A stretch of 64,000 nt of DNA from CAVVAE01 sp963746185 (GCA_963746185.1 CAVVAE010000004.1:744001-808000); one strand, 5' to 3'. Positions 28,954 to 37,611 are shown, counted from the stretch's first letter. The notes: generated by a model from the sequence alone, not told the origin. Translations and numbers: made by a program.

Positions 28954-29682
28954 TCAGCCCTCGGTGGTCTCCTCTGCGGCGGCTTCTTGTCCGTCGCCGT
29001 CAGCAGCGCTGTCGGCAGCGGGCTCGTCACTCGCAACATCGGCCGCAGGAGCGTCATCGGTCGTCTCGGCGCTGTCATCGACAGCGGTGTCCGTGGCGGC
29101 TTCAGGCGCAGCAGCGGTGTCCTCCGAAGGGGCCGGCACGCCGGCGCCGCCTCCGAGGATCGACGGGTCCTGCTCCGCCTTCGCCTGGAGAGCGCCAGCA
29201 AGGCGGGCGACATTCGAGAGCGGGGCGTTGAACAGGGAAACGGCGTTTTGAAGCGATGCCGTCATCGCTCCCGCAAGCTTCGCGAGGAGGACCTCGCGCG
29301 ACTCGAGGTCAGCGATCTTGGCGATCTCGGCAACGGTCAGTGGCTTGCCGTCAAGCACACCGCCCTTGATCACGAGAGGTGAGTTGGCCTTGGCGAAGTC
29401 ACGCAGACTCTTGGCCGCTTCCACCGCATCGCCCTTGATGAAGGCGATGGCGGAGGGCCCTTGGAGCAGGTCGATGAAACCGTCGACCCCTGCCTCTCGG
29501 GCGGCGATCTTGGTCAGCGTGTTCTTCACCACGGCGTAGCTGGCGTTCGCACCGAGGGCTCGCCGCAGATCCTGCAGCTGCGCCACGGTGAGACCGCGGT
29601 ACTCGGTCAGCACAGCGCCCTCGGAGCTGCGGAACTCGTCCACCAACTCTGCGACGGCTGCTGCCTTGTCCGGCCGCGCCAT
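28954..29682 (-). CDS. rplJ: 50S ribosomal protein L10 with long acidic C-terminal tail
   Basis: L10 anchors L7/L12 dimers on 23S rRNA and represses its own operon. With the ATG at 29682 (MARPDKAAAV), preceded by an excellent AAGGAGG, the product is 242 residues; the in-frame ATG further upstream covers that ribosome binding site and is rejected. The conserved L10 fold occupies ~1-170. The last ~65-70 residues are an Ala/Asp/Glu/Thr tail (for example DTAVDDSAETTDDAPAADV), which the usual ~170-residue L10 lacks. The tail follows the L12-binding helix, so it would project from the stalk base. Confidence 0.96.
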   Translation of the reverse strand: MARPDKAAAVAELVDEFRSSEGAVLTEYRGLTVAQLQDLRRALGANASYAVVKNTLTKIAAREAGVDGFIDLLQGPSAIAFIKGDAVEAAKSLRDFAKANSPLVIKGGVLDGKPLTVAEIAKIADLESREVLLAKLAGAMTASLQNAVSLFNAPLSNVARLAGALQAKAEQDPSILGGGAGVPAPSEDTAAAPEAATDTAVDDSAETTDDAPAADVASDEPAADSAADGDGQEAAAEETTEG

Positions 29683-29737
29683 GGGTCCTCCTTCTGATGT
29701 CACATCTGGTCGAAAGACTCGTCAGGCGGCGCTGCAC

Positions 29738-29860
29738 AATAAAAAGCGCCCCATGCAGGCGCACGGGGCTGACCATTGCTGGTCGACTCAGTTCACCTGC
29801 GCGGGCCGCCCGCTGTGCGGGGCCTTCGACTGATCGAAACAATCTCGATCAGCGACCGGC
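29738..29860 (-). promoter_or_regulatory. rplJ leader with attenuator-like hairpin
   Basis: The 244-bp region before rplJ contains, on the minus strand, a GATCGAGATTGTTTCGATC hairpin, a GCGCAGGTGAA segment, and then GCCCC-A-TGC-AGGC-GCA-C-GGGGC followed by GCTTTTTATT (29738-29769). The last is a credible intrinsic terminator placed ahead of the gene. The layout fits an L10-type autogenous leader, in which bound L10-L12 controls read-through or translation. Assignment is from layout and family knowledge. Confidence 0.6.
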
Positions 29861-29926
29861 GGTCTTCGGTGACCCCAGCGTACGACGATCGGAGCCACCG
29901 GACCAAATCCGCCCGGTCGGGATCGG

Positions 29927-30697
29927 TCAGAGACTGAACTCGCCGACGTCGCTTGCGGGTGGCGCCTCAATCGAGACGTCCTTGCCGTAGTCGGAGAAGT
30001 GCACCTCGAAGGCGCCGGTGGCGCCCAGGTCGACGTTCATCGAGACGGGTCGGTTGTCGCTGTCGACGTACACGTCGCTCGTCACCTCGTCAGGAAGCCC
30101 CAGCGTGGCCTGGTCCTGCCCCTTGAAGATCGGGTTGGCGGCCATCATCTTGGTGGTGTCCACAGTCACGGAGTAGTGGTGCGCGCTCACACCGTCGACG
30201 GTCTCGGTACCCTGGTCGTCGAACTTGGTGATGCCGTTGAGATAGGCGGCGAAGTTGCCAGGGTTTGCTGCGTCGAAGATCTGGCCCATCGGGTTGTCGG
30301 GGTCAGACAGGTCGATCTTCAGCCACGACTTGCCCTTGACCTCGCTCAGCCCATCGCCCTTCACGTACAGCGACTTGTCGAGGACGATCAACTGCATCTG
30401 CTGTCCTCCGAAGTCCATGCTCAGATCCATGGACGTGGAGTCGGGGTGGTCGAGACCAGCGATATCTCCCGACAGGGTCAGCGTCTGTCCCTGAGCCTCG
30501 ACGGTCGCCTCAACGTGTGCTGACTGCGCGTCCGACTGAGCAGCCACCACGCTCTGCGCGAAGTTGTCCTTCGTCAACGCTGCGGCTTGGGCGTTGTCGG
30601 ACGCCGAACCGTCGGTCTTGTCGTCACTGTTGCAGGCGGTCAGACCCACCAGCAGACCTGTAGCGAGTACGGACGCGGCGATACGTCGCATCTTCAT
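29927..30697 (-). CDS. LppX/LprG-like lipoprotein
   Basis: A 256-residue lipoprotein with signal peptide and lipobox GLTAC (Cys at ~22), followed by a Ser/Asp-rich linker and a single globular domain of ~200 residues. The domain has alternating short strands (GQTLTLSGDIAG, GGQQMQLIVLDKSLYVKG, VSAHHYSVTVDTTKM, SDVYVDSDNRPVSMNVDLG), like the half-barrel fold of LppX/LprG/LolA lipid carriers. It ends 244 bp before rplJ. Ligand unknown; a lipid or glycolipid is inferred from the fold family only. Confidence 0.75.
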   Translation of the reverse strand: MKMRRIAASVLATGLLVGLTACNSDDKTDGSASDNAQAAALTKDNFAQSVVAAQSDAQSAHVEATVEAQGQTLTLSGDIAGLDHPDSTSMDLSMDFGGQQMQLIVLDKSLYVKGDGLSEVKGKSWLKIDLSDPDNPMGQIFDAANPGNFAAYLNGITKFDDQGTETVDGVSAHHYSVTVDTTKMMAANPIFKGQDQATLGLPDEVTSDVYVDSDNRPVSMNVDLGATGAFEVHFSDYGKDVSIEAPPASDVGEFSL

Positions 30698-30794
30698 CGA
30701 TGGAAACCCCTTGCCGAGACGGTGGTGTGCAGAACCTGTGCGTCCAGCGTACGTCGCACCACCGCGGCTAGCCCAAACGAGCAGGGAGGCGGCG

Positions 30795-31211
30795 TCAGTG
30801 TTGCTCAGCCGCCCGGAGGCGTTTGCACATCACCTGGAGCAAGGCCCTGGCGACCTCGGGTTCCTCGTCGAGGATCGGCGTGAAGGACCAGGAGACCAGG
30901 GAGACGGTCGTGAGGTCCGACACCGCCGTCACCGTCGCAGACCGGGGTTTGCCGTCGATCAGCGAGATCTCACCAAAGTAGTCACCGGGTCCGAGGTCGG
31001 GTCGAGAGGTTGAGCCGACCTTGACGGATGCCGTGCCCGACGTGATGAGGTGGAAACCGACGCCGCGGCCACCCTCTTCTGTGATCTCCTTGCCAGCAGC
31101 ATGCGCGACGACGTTGGCCTCCTTGGCGATTCTCTCGAGGTTGCGCTTGCTCAATGAGGAGAACAGATCTGTCGAGCTCAACGCCTTGACGACAGCAGGA
31201 TCAGCGGTCAT
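30795..31211 (-). CDS. Stand-alone cyclic-nucleotide-binding domain protein
   Basis: A 138-residue protein consisting of a single cNMP-binding beta-roll plus a C-terminal helix, with no DNA-binding or kinase domain. The phosphate-binding cassette is clear: DYFGEISLIDGKPRSATV contains the FGE motif and the conserved Arg that holds the cyclic phosphate. It is divergently transcribed from the adenylate-cyclase gene at 31390 across a 178-bp spacer, so it is a natural candidate receptor for the nucleotide made by that enzyme. What it regulates is not visible here. Confidence 0.88.
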   Translation of the reverse strand: MTADPAVVKALSSTDLFSSLSKRNLERIAKEANVVAHAAGKEITEEGGRGVGFHLITSGTASVKVGSTSRPDLGPGDYFGEISLIDGKPRSATVTAVSDLTTVSLVSWSFTPILDEEPEVARALLQVMCKRLRAAEQH

Positions 31212-31353
31212 AGGGTCACTCCCTCGGGTCGCACATTGCCGTACGTCGGCGTCGTGATGTTATCCCCGCATTGCACCCGTGCCAAGCACTCCACCGCGCT
31301 CGTTGTGTGTGGGTCCGCGTCCTCCGGCACCGCATGCAACCAGGATTCATTCC

Positions 31354-31383
31354 CGCGAATTCTCGCGAGATGACGAGTAGCCT
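31354..31383 (+). promoter_or_regulatory. Leaderless promoter and adjacent dyad for the cyclase gene
   Basis: TAGCCT (31378-31383) lies 6 nt before the GTG at 31390, the spacing typical of leaderless actinobacterial mRNAs, and supports that start. Just upstream, CGCGA-ATTC-TCGCG (31354-31367) is a perfect dyad overlapping where the -35 region would be. It could be an operator (inference). Confidence 0.5.
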
Positions 31384-31389
31384 GACGCC

Positions 31390-34300
31390 GTGGCGGCATG
31401 TGCGCGGTGCGGGGAGGACAATCTCAGAGATCGGCGCTTCTGCGGGAACTGCGGAAACGCCCTTGAGACACGTTGTCCTTCATGTGGGGCCGGACTGACC
31501 CCGAGTCAGCGGTTCTGCGGTGATTGCGGCACACAGGTGCAGGGGATCGACCAGGCACAGAGCGCCCTTGACCCCGCCCCCGTCGCCGAGCGTCGGATCT
31601 GCTCTGTGCTGTTCGCGGATCTCGTCGGCTTCACCCCCTTGACCGAGGAGCGTGACCCCGAGGACGTTCGCGAGCTGCTCTCCCGCTACTTCGCCACCTC
31701 CCGAGCCATTGTCGAGAGGTATGGCGGAACCGTGGAGAAGTTCATCGGCGACGCCGTCATGGCCGTCTGGGGAACACCGACGGCTCTCGAGGGTGATACC
31801 GAACGTGCTGTGCGCGCCGCTCTCGACCTCGTCACCGGGGTCGCAGCCCTCGGCGACGACGTCGGTGCGCCGGGACTGACCGCACGCGCCGGGGTCGTCA
31901 CCCGCGAAGTGGCGGTGACCCTGGACGCCGCCGGCGAAGGCATGGTTGCCGGAGATGCCGTCAACACGGCGGCAAGGGTCCAGTCTGCAGCTGACCCCGG
32001 CAGCGTCCTGGTGGACGATGCGACACGGCGACTTGCCGCAGCGGCCCTGGAGTTCGAAGACACCGGAGACCACACGCTCAAGGGCAAGGCTGCACCCGAA
32101 CATCTGTGGCGTGCGGTGCGGGTCCTCTCCGGCGTCGGCGGTGCTCAGCGCGTCGACGGACTCGAAGCACCACTGACGGGTCGGGACGTCGAGCTTCGAC
32201 TCGTGAAAGACCTCTTCCACGCCTGCGCCGACCGTCGTACTCCGCGAATGCTCGTCGTGAGTGGTCCCGGCGGCGTCGGCAAGACCCGGATCGGCTGGGA
32301 GTTCGAGAAGTACGTTGACGGGCTGGCAGAGCCGGTCTTCTGGCACCGCGGTCGTTGTCTGTCCTACGGCGATGGGGTGGCGTTTTGGGCGTTGGCCGAG
32401 ATCGTGCGGGCAAGGTTGGGGATTGCCGACGATGACGACGCCGACGTTGCTGAACGAAAGCTCTCCGAGGGGATCCGCCGGTTCATCCTGGAGCCGCAAG
32501 AAGCTCCGTACGTCGAGGCTCGCCTCGCGCGGCTGCTCGGTGTGGAGACCGACGACAAGAGCGGAGTCTTCACGCGAGACGAGCTCTTCGCCGGATGGCG
32601 CATCTTCTTCGAGCGACTCGCCGATCAGAGTCCGGTCGCCCTGCTGATCGAAGATGCTCAGTACGCCGACCCGGGTCTTCTCGACTTCATCGACCACCTC
32701 CTCAACTGGACACGCGGGATCCCGCTCTTCATCGTCGTGTTCACCCGTCCTGAGCTCGACCTCCAACGTCCAGGGTTCGGAGTAGGTCGCAACCGGACGG
32801 CCTTGGCGCTCGACCCTCTTGACGAAGCATCCATGAACTCCCTGTTGGAGACTCTTGTGCCAGGGCTGCCAAAGCCCACCATGCAGGCAATCGCCAACCA
32901 CGCCGACGGGATCCCGCTGTTCGCGGTCGAGACCGTGCGCTCGTTGATCGACCGGGATGTGGTGGAGCCGCGAGACGGCGTCTACACCCTCGTCGGTGAG
33001 GTCGGAGAACTCGAGGTACCGAGTTCGTTGCACGCGCTCCTGGCCGCGCGACTCGACGCTCTTGGCCCGATCGCAAGGTCGCTGGTCGGCGATGCCTCGG
33101 TGCTGGGTAACTCGTTCCCCGCGGACTCGCTCGTGGCGGTTTCGCAGCTGACGCCTGAGAACGTCCATCAGATCCTCGAGGATCTGGTCCGTCGAGGTCT
33201 GATGGAGGTCAGCGCCGATGTGTTGTCTCCCCAGATCGGCACTTATCGGTTCACTCATGGAATGCTCCGACAAGTTGCTTACGACACCCTTGCACGCCGT
33301 GACCGCAAAACCCGCCACTTGGCTGTCGCAAGCCACCTGCGCAGCACCTTTCCGAATGACGGCGATGAAGTTGTCGACGTCATCGCTCAGCATTATCTCG
33401 ACGCGATCCACGCCGTCGCCGAGGACGAAGATGTCCCGGAACTGCGCGCAGACGCTGTCGCGGCGATGACCCGCGCCGGGAAGCGGGCGCTGCGCACCGG
33501 AGCACCAGCAGCAGCCGAGTTGAGTTACGCGGGTGCTGCCCGGTTGATCGAGGAGACCGAGGGTGAACCCGCCGATCTCCAGGCAGCAGACATGTGGGAG
33601 CGTGCAGCGCTCGCCGCCAGGCAGAACGCCAACAGCGACCTTGCGGTGGAGAATGCCCAGCGCGCTGCCGAGCACTACCGACGCCATGGGCAGGACAGAG
33701 CGGTGGCTCGGACTCGAGCGATCATGGGCCAGGCCTACGACGATTCCGGCGACTTCGTCGCGGCTTACAAGGAGCTGACCAGCGCCCTCGAGGTGCTCCG
33801 CGACGAGCCGGACGTTGACACAGTCACCACGATGTCAGCTCTTGCCACCTTGGCCGCGTTCGGCGGGCGTGGGGACGCCGATCGGCTCAGCGCTGAAGCG
33901 CTGGCCCTTGGGGAGGCGCTCGGGCTTGACCGCGGCATGCTGGCGGACTTGCTCGTCGTCCGGTCGATCGTGCACGGTTTCGCCAACCGGACGGTCCAGT
34001 CGGTCATGTACTGCCGGGAGGCCGCTCGAATCGCCGAAGAGGTCGGAAACAGCGCAGTCCAGGCTCGAGCGCTGCTCAACCTCGCGTCCGTCACGGCTAT
34101 TGACGACTCCGAGTCGGCAGCCGAGGCCGCCCAGGCTGCGATCGCGCTGCTCCGCCACGTCGGAAACCCGTTGATGCTCTCGACCGCGGTCGTCAACTTC
34201 GTCATCCCCGCATTGGAAACGGGTCGGTGGGACGAGGCTGTTGAAACGTTGCAGGTGGCGATCGAGACCGACGGGATCGATCTGCCATTCCTCTGGCGGT

Positions 34301-34944
34301 GGCCCGCTCTGATCCATGCGCTGCGGTCAGACACCGCCAAGTCACGGGAGATCCTCGACCGCTCGCGGCTGATGAACGTCCGCGAAGGTCCGCAGGAATT
34401 GGCGGACGAGGCGCTCGTCGCGTCCCTGATCGCCTATGTCGAAGGCGACCTTGCAGCCAGCCTGCGGCATGCCCGGATCTGCCTGGGGTTCTCCGATGTC
34501 CTAGGCATGAGGTGTGAGACCAGCCGTTGGTCATGGAGCGTCGCCTCGCGAGCCGCCTTCGAGCTCGGTGACGATGTTGCCGTTGAGGAGTTGCTCGGGC
34601 GGCTCGACGATCTCCCCGCCGGTCACGTACCGCCGCTCCTCAGGGCCGAGCGAGAACTCGCCCGCGCCCGGCTCGCCTCGTCACAGCGGGATGCAGAAGC
34701 CGACGTTCTCTTCCACGGCGCTCTCCAGCAGTTGCGAGAACTCGGATCGCCCTGGCATCTCGGGCACGCGTTGGTCGACGCCTCGCAGCATCACCAGACC
34801 GGCAATGTCGAGATGGCGGCCGCTCTGCTCGAGGAAGCGCGTGGCAGAGCGGCGGCGGTCGGAGCCCTCCCGGTGCTGGATCGGATCGCCAAACTTGACG
34901 AGCCGGACCGCCAGCCTCGGTTCGCCGACACCAATCCGGGCTGA
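31390..34944 (+). CDS. Class III adenylate/guanylate cyclase with AAA-type ATPase and TPR-like region
   Basis: A 1184-residue signalling protein. Residues ~4-48 hold two zinc ribbons (CARC...CGNC, CPSC...CGDC). Residues ~65-240 form a class III cyclase domain with both metal aspartates (FADLVGFT, FIGDAVMAVWG), the purine-binding Lys (EKFIGD), and the transition-state Asn and Arg (VNTAARVQ). The residue seven before that Asn, Asp in canonical adenylyl cyclases, is Met. Residues ~260-600 are a STAND/AAA-type ATPase with Walker A GPGGVGKT and Walker B-like VALLIEDAQYAD. The rest is TPR-like helical repeat. No membrane segment. The domain order matches cyclase-LuxR-like ATPases of actinobacteria but lacks a C-terminal HTH. 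Confidence 0.9.
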   Translation: MAACARCGEDNLRDRRFCGNCGNALETRCPSCGAGLTPSQRFCGDCGTQVQGIDQAQSALDPAPVAERRICSVLFADLVGFTPLTEERDPEDVRELLSRYFATSRAIVERYGGTVEKFIGDAVMAVWGTPTALEGDTERAVRAALDLVTGVAALGDDVGAPGLTARAGVVTREVAVTLDAAGEGMVAGDAVNTAARVQSAADPGSVLVDDATRRLAAAALEFEDTGDHTLKGKAAPEHLWRAVRVLSGVGGAQRVDGLEAPLTGRDVELRLVKDLFHACADRRTPRMLVVSGPGGVGKTRIGWEFEKYVDGLAEPVFWHRGRCLSYGDGVAFWALAEIVRARLGIADDDDADVAERKLSEGIRRFILEPQEAPYVEARLARLLGVETDDKSGVFTRDELFAGWRIFFERLADQSPVALLIEDAQYADPGLLDFIDHLLNWTRGIPLFIVVFTRPELDLQRPGFGVGRNRTALALDPLDEASMNSLLETLVPGLPKPTMQAIANHADGIPLFAVETVRSLIDRDVVEPRDGVYTLVGEVGELEVPSSLHALLAARLDALGPIARSLVGDASVLGNSFPADSLVAVSQLTPENVHQILEDLVRRGLMEVSADVLSPQIGTYRFTHGMLRQVAYDTLARRDRKTRHLAVASHLRSTFPNDGDEVVDVIAQHYLDAIHAVAEDEDVPELRADAVAAMTRAGKRALRTGAPAAAELSYAGAARLIEETEGEPADLQAADMWERAALAARQNANSDLAVENAQRAAEHYRRHGQDRAVARTRAIMGQAYDDSGDFVAAYKELTSALEVLRDEPDVDTVTTMSALATLAAFGGRGDADRLSAEALALGEALGLDRGMLADLLVVRSIVHGFANRTVQSVMYCREAARIAEEVGNSAVQARALLNLASVTAIDDSESAAEAAQAAIALLRHVGNPLMLSTAVVNFVIPALETGRWDEAVETLQVAIETDGIDLPFLWRWPALIHALRSDTAKSREILDRSRLMNVREGPQELADEALVASLIAYVEGDLAASLRHARICLGFSDVLGMRCETSRWSWSVASRAAFELGDDVAVEELLGRLDDLPAGHVPPLLRAERELARARLASSQRDAEADVLFHGALQQLRELGSPWHLGHALVDASQHHQTGNVEMAAALLEEARGRAAAVGALPVLDRIAKLDEPDRQPRFADTNPG

Positions 34945-34959
34945 CAGCACCCGGCCTGC

Positions 34960-35681
34960 TTACTCTTCTTCGGTGCCACCCTCGATTGCGAGGTTGCGCG
35001 TGCGGTTGGGGTCAACTGGAACGCCGGGCCCATCGTCGCGGAGAACGTGACCTTGCTGAGATAGCGGCCCTTGGAGCTCGCCGGCTTCAGCCGGAGCACC
35101 TCCTCGAGGGCGGCAGCGTAGTTCTCCGCGAGCTTCACGGTGCTGAAGGACGCTTTGCCGATGATGAAGTGCAAGTTGGCGTGCCGGTCGACGCGGAACT
35201 CGATCTTGCCGCCCTTGATGTCGTTGACGGCCTTCGTCACGTCGGGCGTGACCGTGCCGGTCTTGGGGTTGGGCATCAGACCACGGGGGCCGAGGACACG
35301 GCCGAGGCGACCGACCTTGCCCATCATGTCGGGCGTCGCGACGACGGCGTCGAAGTCGAGCCAGCCACCGTTGACCTTGTCGATCAGCTCGTCGCCGCCG
35401 ACCACGTCGGCGCCTGCTGCCTTCGCCTCCTCGGCTTTGTCACCGACGGCGAAGACGAGAACCCGTGCCGTCTTGCCGGTGCCGTGAGGGAGGTTGACGG
35501 TGCCGCGGACCATCTGGTCGGCCTTGCGCGGGTCGACGCCGAGTCGCATCGCCACGTCGAGGGTCGAGTCGAACTTGGTGGAGCCGCCGGCCTTGGCCAG
35601 TTTGACGGCCTCGATCGGGTCGTAGAGGCTGTCCTTGTCGATGTTGTCTGCTGCGGCGGCGTATGCCTTGCTGCGCTGCAT
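34960..35681 (-). CDS. rplA: 50S ribosomal protein L1, frameshifted near the C-terminus
   Basis: L1 binds 23S rRNA at the E-site stalk and represses its own operon. The ATG at 35681 (MQRSKAYAAA) has AAAGGA upstream. Conservation is clear through GPRGLMPNPKTGTVT and SKVTFSATMGP. There the frame breaks: one base is missing in the C/G run at 35023-35028. The other frame continues as VPVDPNRTRNLAIEGG and stops at 34960-34962, exactly the expected L1 ending. Read literally, the ORF instead runs on to 34791, antisense to the cyclase, with an un-L1-like tail. A sequencing or assembly error is the simplest explanation. Confidence 0.93.
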
Positions 35682-35773
35682 GAGCTGGTTCCTTTCGTGA
35701 TGTACCAGTTGTGGTCGAGTGGGCCAGCGCGGCCCTACCACGTGTTTCTGGTGCTGCTTGGATGCCTGCGTTG

Positions 35774-36205
35774 TCAGCCGGTGACGGTGATGCCCATCGA
35801 GCGAGCGGTACCTTCGACGATCTTCATCGCCGCGTCGACGTCGTTGGCGTTGAGGTCGGGCATCTTGGTCGTGGCGATCTCGCGCACCTGGTCGCGGCTG
35901 ATCCGGCCGACCTTGTCGGTGTGCGGGGTCGAGCAGCCCTTCTGCAGGCCGGCGGCCTTCTTGATGAGCTCGGCAGCCGGCGGCGTCTTGGTGATGAACG
36001 TGAACGTGCGGTCTTCGTAGATGGTGATCTCGACCGGGATCACGTTGCCACGCATCGCCTCGGTGGCGGCGTTGTAGGCCTTGCAGAACTCCATGATGTT
36101 CACGCCGTGCGGACCAAGTGCGGTACCGACGGGGGGAGCAGGAGTTGCCGCGCCGGCCTGCAGCTGCACCTTGACGAGCGCGGCGATCTTCTTCTTGGGA
36201 GGCAT
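35774..36205 (-). CDS. rplK: 50S ribosomal protein L11
   Basis: L11 forms the GTPase-associated centre with 23S rRNA and is required for the stringent response. The 143-residue product has the N-terminal KVQLQAGAATPAPPVGTALG signature, with the conserved PP region near the thiostrepton site, and the C-terminal rRNA-binding domain (KVGRISRDQVREIA). It is 92 bp upstream of rplA and 109 bp after nusG, the standard nusG-rplK-rplA order. Confidence 0.99.
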   Translation of the reverse strand: MPPKKKIAALVKVQLQAGAATPAPPVGTALGPHGVNIMEFCKAYNAATEAMRGNVIPVEITIYEDRTFTFITKTPPAAELIKKAAGLQKGCSTPHTDKVGRISRDQVREIATTKMPDLNANDVDAAMKIVEGTARSMGITVTG

Positions 36206-36314
36206 GCGTTGGGTTCCTTGTAGTTGACTCGTGAGTTGACAGTCTCAGGTGGCTTGCCTTGTCAGTAAGCTGACTATGGCCAATTCAGAAGGTTGAGTCG
36301 GTGCACGCGCCACC

Positions 36315-37340
36315 TCAGACCTTCTGGATCTGACTGAAGCTGAGCTCGACCGGGGTCTCGCGGCCGAAGATCTCGACCAGCGCCTTGACTCGCTGGGCGT
36401 CGACGTTGATCTCGGTGATGGTGGCGTGCAGCGTCGCGAACGGGCCGTCGACGACCATGACGGAGTCGCCGGCGTAGAAGTCGGTGAACTCCACCTTCTT
36501 CTGCTTCTGCAGTGAGGGGGTGGACTCGGCTTCCTCGACAATCGACGGCGCCAGCATGGCTTCGACCTCGGCGAGGCTCAGCGGGACCGGCTGGTGGCTG
36601 TGGCCGACGAAGCCGGTAACGGACGGGGTGTGCCGGACAGCCGACCATGACTCATCGGTGAGGTCCATCCGGACCAGCACGTAGCCCGGCAGCACAGTAC
36701 GGCTGACCTGGCGGCGCTGGCCGTTCTTGATCTCCCCCACCTCCTCCTGCGGCACGTGGACCTCATAGATGAAGTCCTCCATGTTGAGGGAGGTGATGCG
36801 GTTCTCGAGGTTGGTCTTGACCCGCTTCTCCATGCCGGAGTAGGTGTGGATGACGAACCAGTCGCCAGGCCGGGTGCGCAGCGACTCGCGGAACTCCTCG
36901 AGCGGGTCAGGGGCAGGCGTGTCGATGTCGGCAGTCTCGCCAGCGTCGTCCGCCGCCTCAACAGCACCCTCGGCAGGGGTTTCGCCAGCCTCGTCGGGTG
37001 CTGCGACCGCCTCGGCGTCGGCGTCAACGACCTCGTCAGCGACGGGTTCGGTGACCTCGGCGACCTCAGCGACCTCAGCGACGTCGGTCTCAGCAGCCGG
37101 CTCGACCACCTCGGCGACCTCGGCTTCGGCTGTCACGTCCGCGTCGTCGGCGACATCCTCGGTGGCGACTTCGGCACCTTCGGCAACCTCAGCCGTCGCA
37201 TCGGACTCCGGCGGGACCTCCGCCTCGGCGGCCGGCTGCTCCGCTTCGGTGTCGGCTGGGGTGGTGGGGGTGGTTTCAGCGTCGACGATGTCGTCGACTG
37301 GCTTTGACACAGATTGCTCCGTCACTGTCTTGTCACTCAC
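36315..37340 (-). CDS. nusG: Transcription elongation factor NusG with long acidic N-terminal extension
   Basis: NusG binds RNA polymerase and couples it to Rho or the ribosome. The conserved part is the C-terminal ~180 residues: the NGN domain begins WFVIHTYSGMEKRVK and includes LPGYVLVRMDL, and the KOW domain has DSVMVVDGPFATLHATI. Before it lies a ~160-residue extension built almost only of A, E, D, V and T with repeats such as AEVAEVAEV. The total of 341 residues exceeds the ~180 of E. coli and, from memory, the ~240-300 of other actinobacteria. The start is GTG at 37340. secE lies 31 bp upstream. Confidence 0.95.
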   Translation of the reverse strand: MSDKTVTEQSVSKPVDDIVDAETTPTTPADTEAEQPAAEAEVPPESDATAEVAEGAEVATEDVADDADVTAEAEVAEVVEPAAETDVAEVAEVAEVTEPVADEVVDADAEAVAAPDEAGETPAEGAVEAADDAGETADIDTPAPDPLEEFRESLRTRPGDWFVIHTYSGMEKRVKTNLENRITSLNMEDFIYEVHVPQEEVGEIKNGQRRQVSRTVLPGYVLVRMDLTDESWSAVRHTPSVTGFVGHSHQPVPLSLAEVEAMLAPSIVEEAESTPSLQKQKKVEFTDFYAGDSVMVVDGPFATLHATITEINVDAQRVKALVEIFGRETPVELSFSQIQKV

Positions 37341-37371
37341 AAACTCACATGGTCGGTCAGGCGCACAGGCG

Positions 37372-37611
37372 TCAGCCGAAGATCTTGAACATCGCCGAGT
37401 TGAACGCGTAGTCCAACAGCGACACGAACGCGATCATGAAGAGGACGAAGACCAGCACCACCATGAAGTAGGTGACCAGCTGGTCGCGCGTCGGCCAGAT
37501 GACCTTGCGCAGCTCAGCGATGACCTGTCGGAGGAACAGGGCAAGACCGGTACGACCATCGCTGCTCGGTCGACGCTCGCTCGATGAGCTCGTGGCGCGA
37601 GTCTCCGTCAT
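37372..37611 (-). CDS. secE: Preprotein translocase subunit SecE
   Basis: SecE clamps SecY in the Sec translocon. With the ATG at 37611 the product is 79 residues: a Ser-rich cytoplasmic N-terminus, the conserved FLRQVIAELRKVIWPTRDQL amphipathic segment, and one transmembrane helix (YFMVVLVFVLFMIAFVSLLD). Longer upstream readings run into the tRNA and are discarded. The tRNA-Trp gene lies 33 bp upstream, and nusG follows after 31 bp. Confidence 0.97.
   Translation of the reverse strand: MTETRATSSSSERRPSSDGRTGLALFLRQVIAELRKVIWPTRDQLVTYFMVVLVFVLFMIAFVSLLDYAFNSAMFKIFG

Noticed and set aside
31480..33687. 735-codon minus-strand ORF opposite the cyclase gene
   Set aside because: The sense strand has a complete domain architecture; the antisense product has no recognisable fold and low-complexity composition.
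34791..34959. Extension of rplA into the cyclase gene
   Set aside because: It follows a single-base frameshift; the correct frame gives the normal L1 C-terminus ending at 34960.
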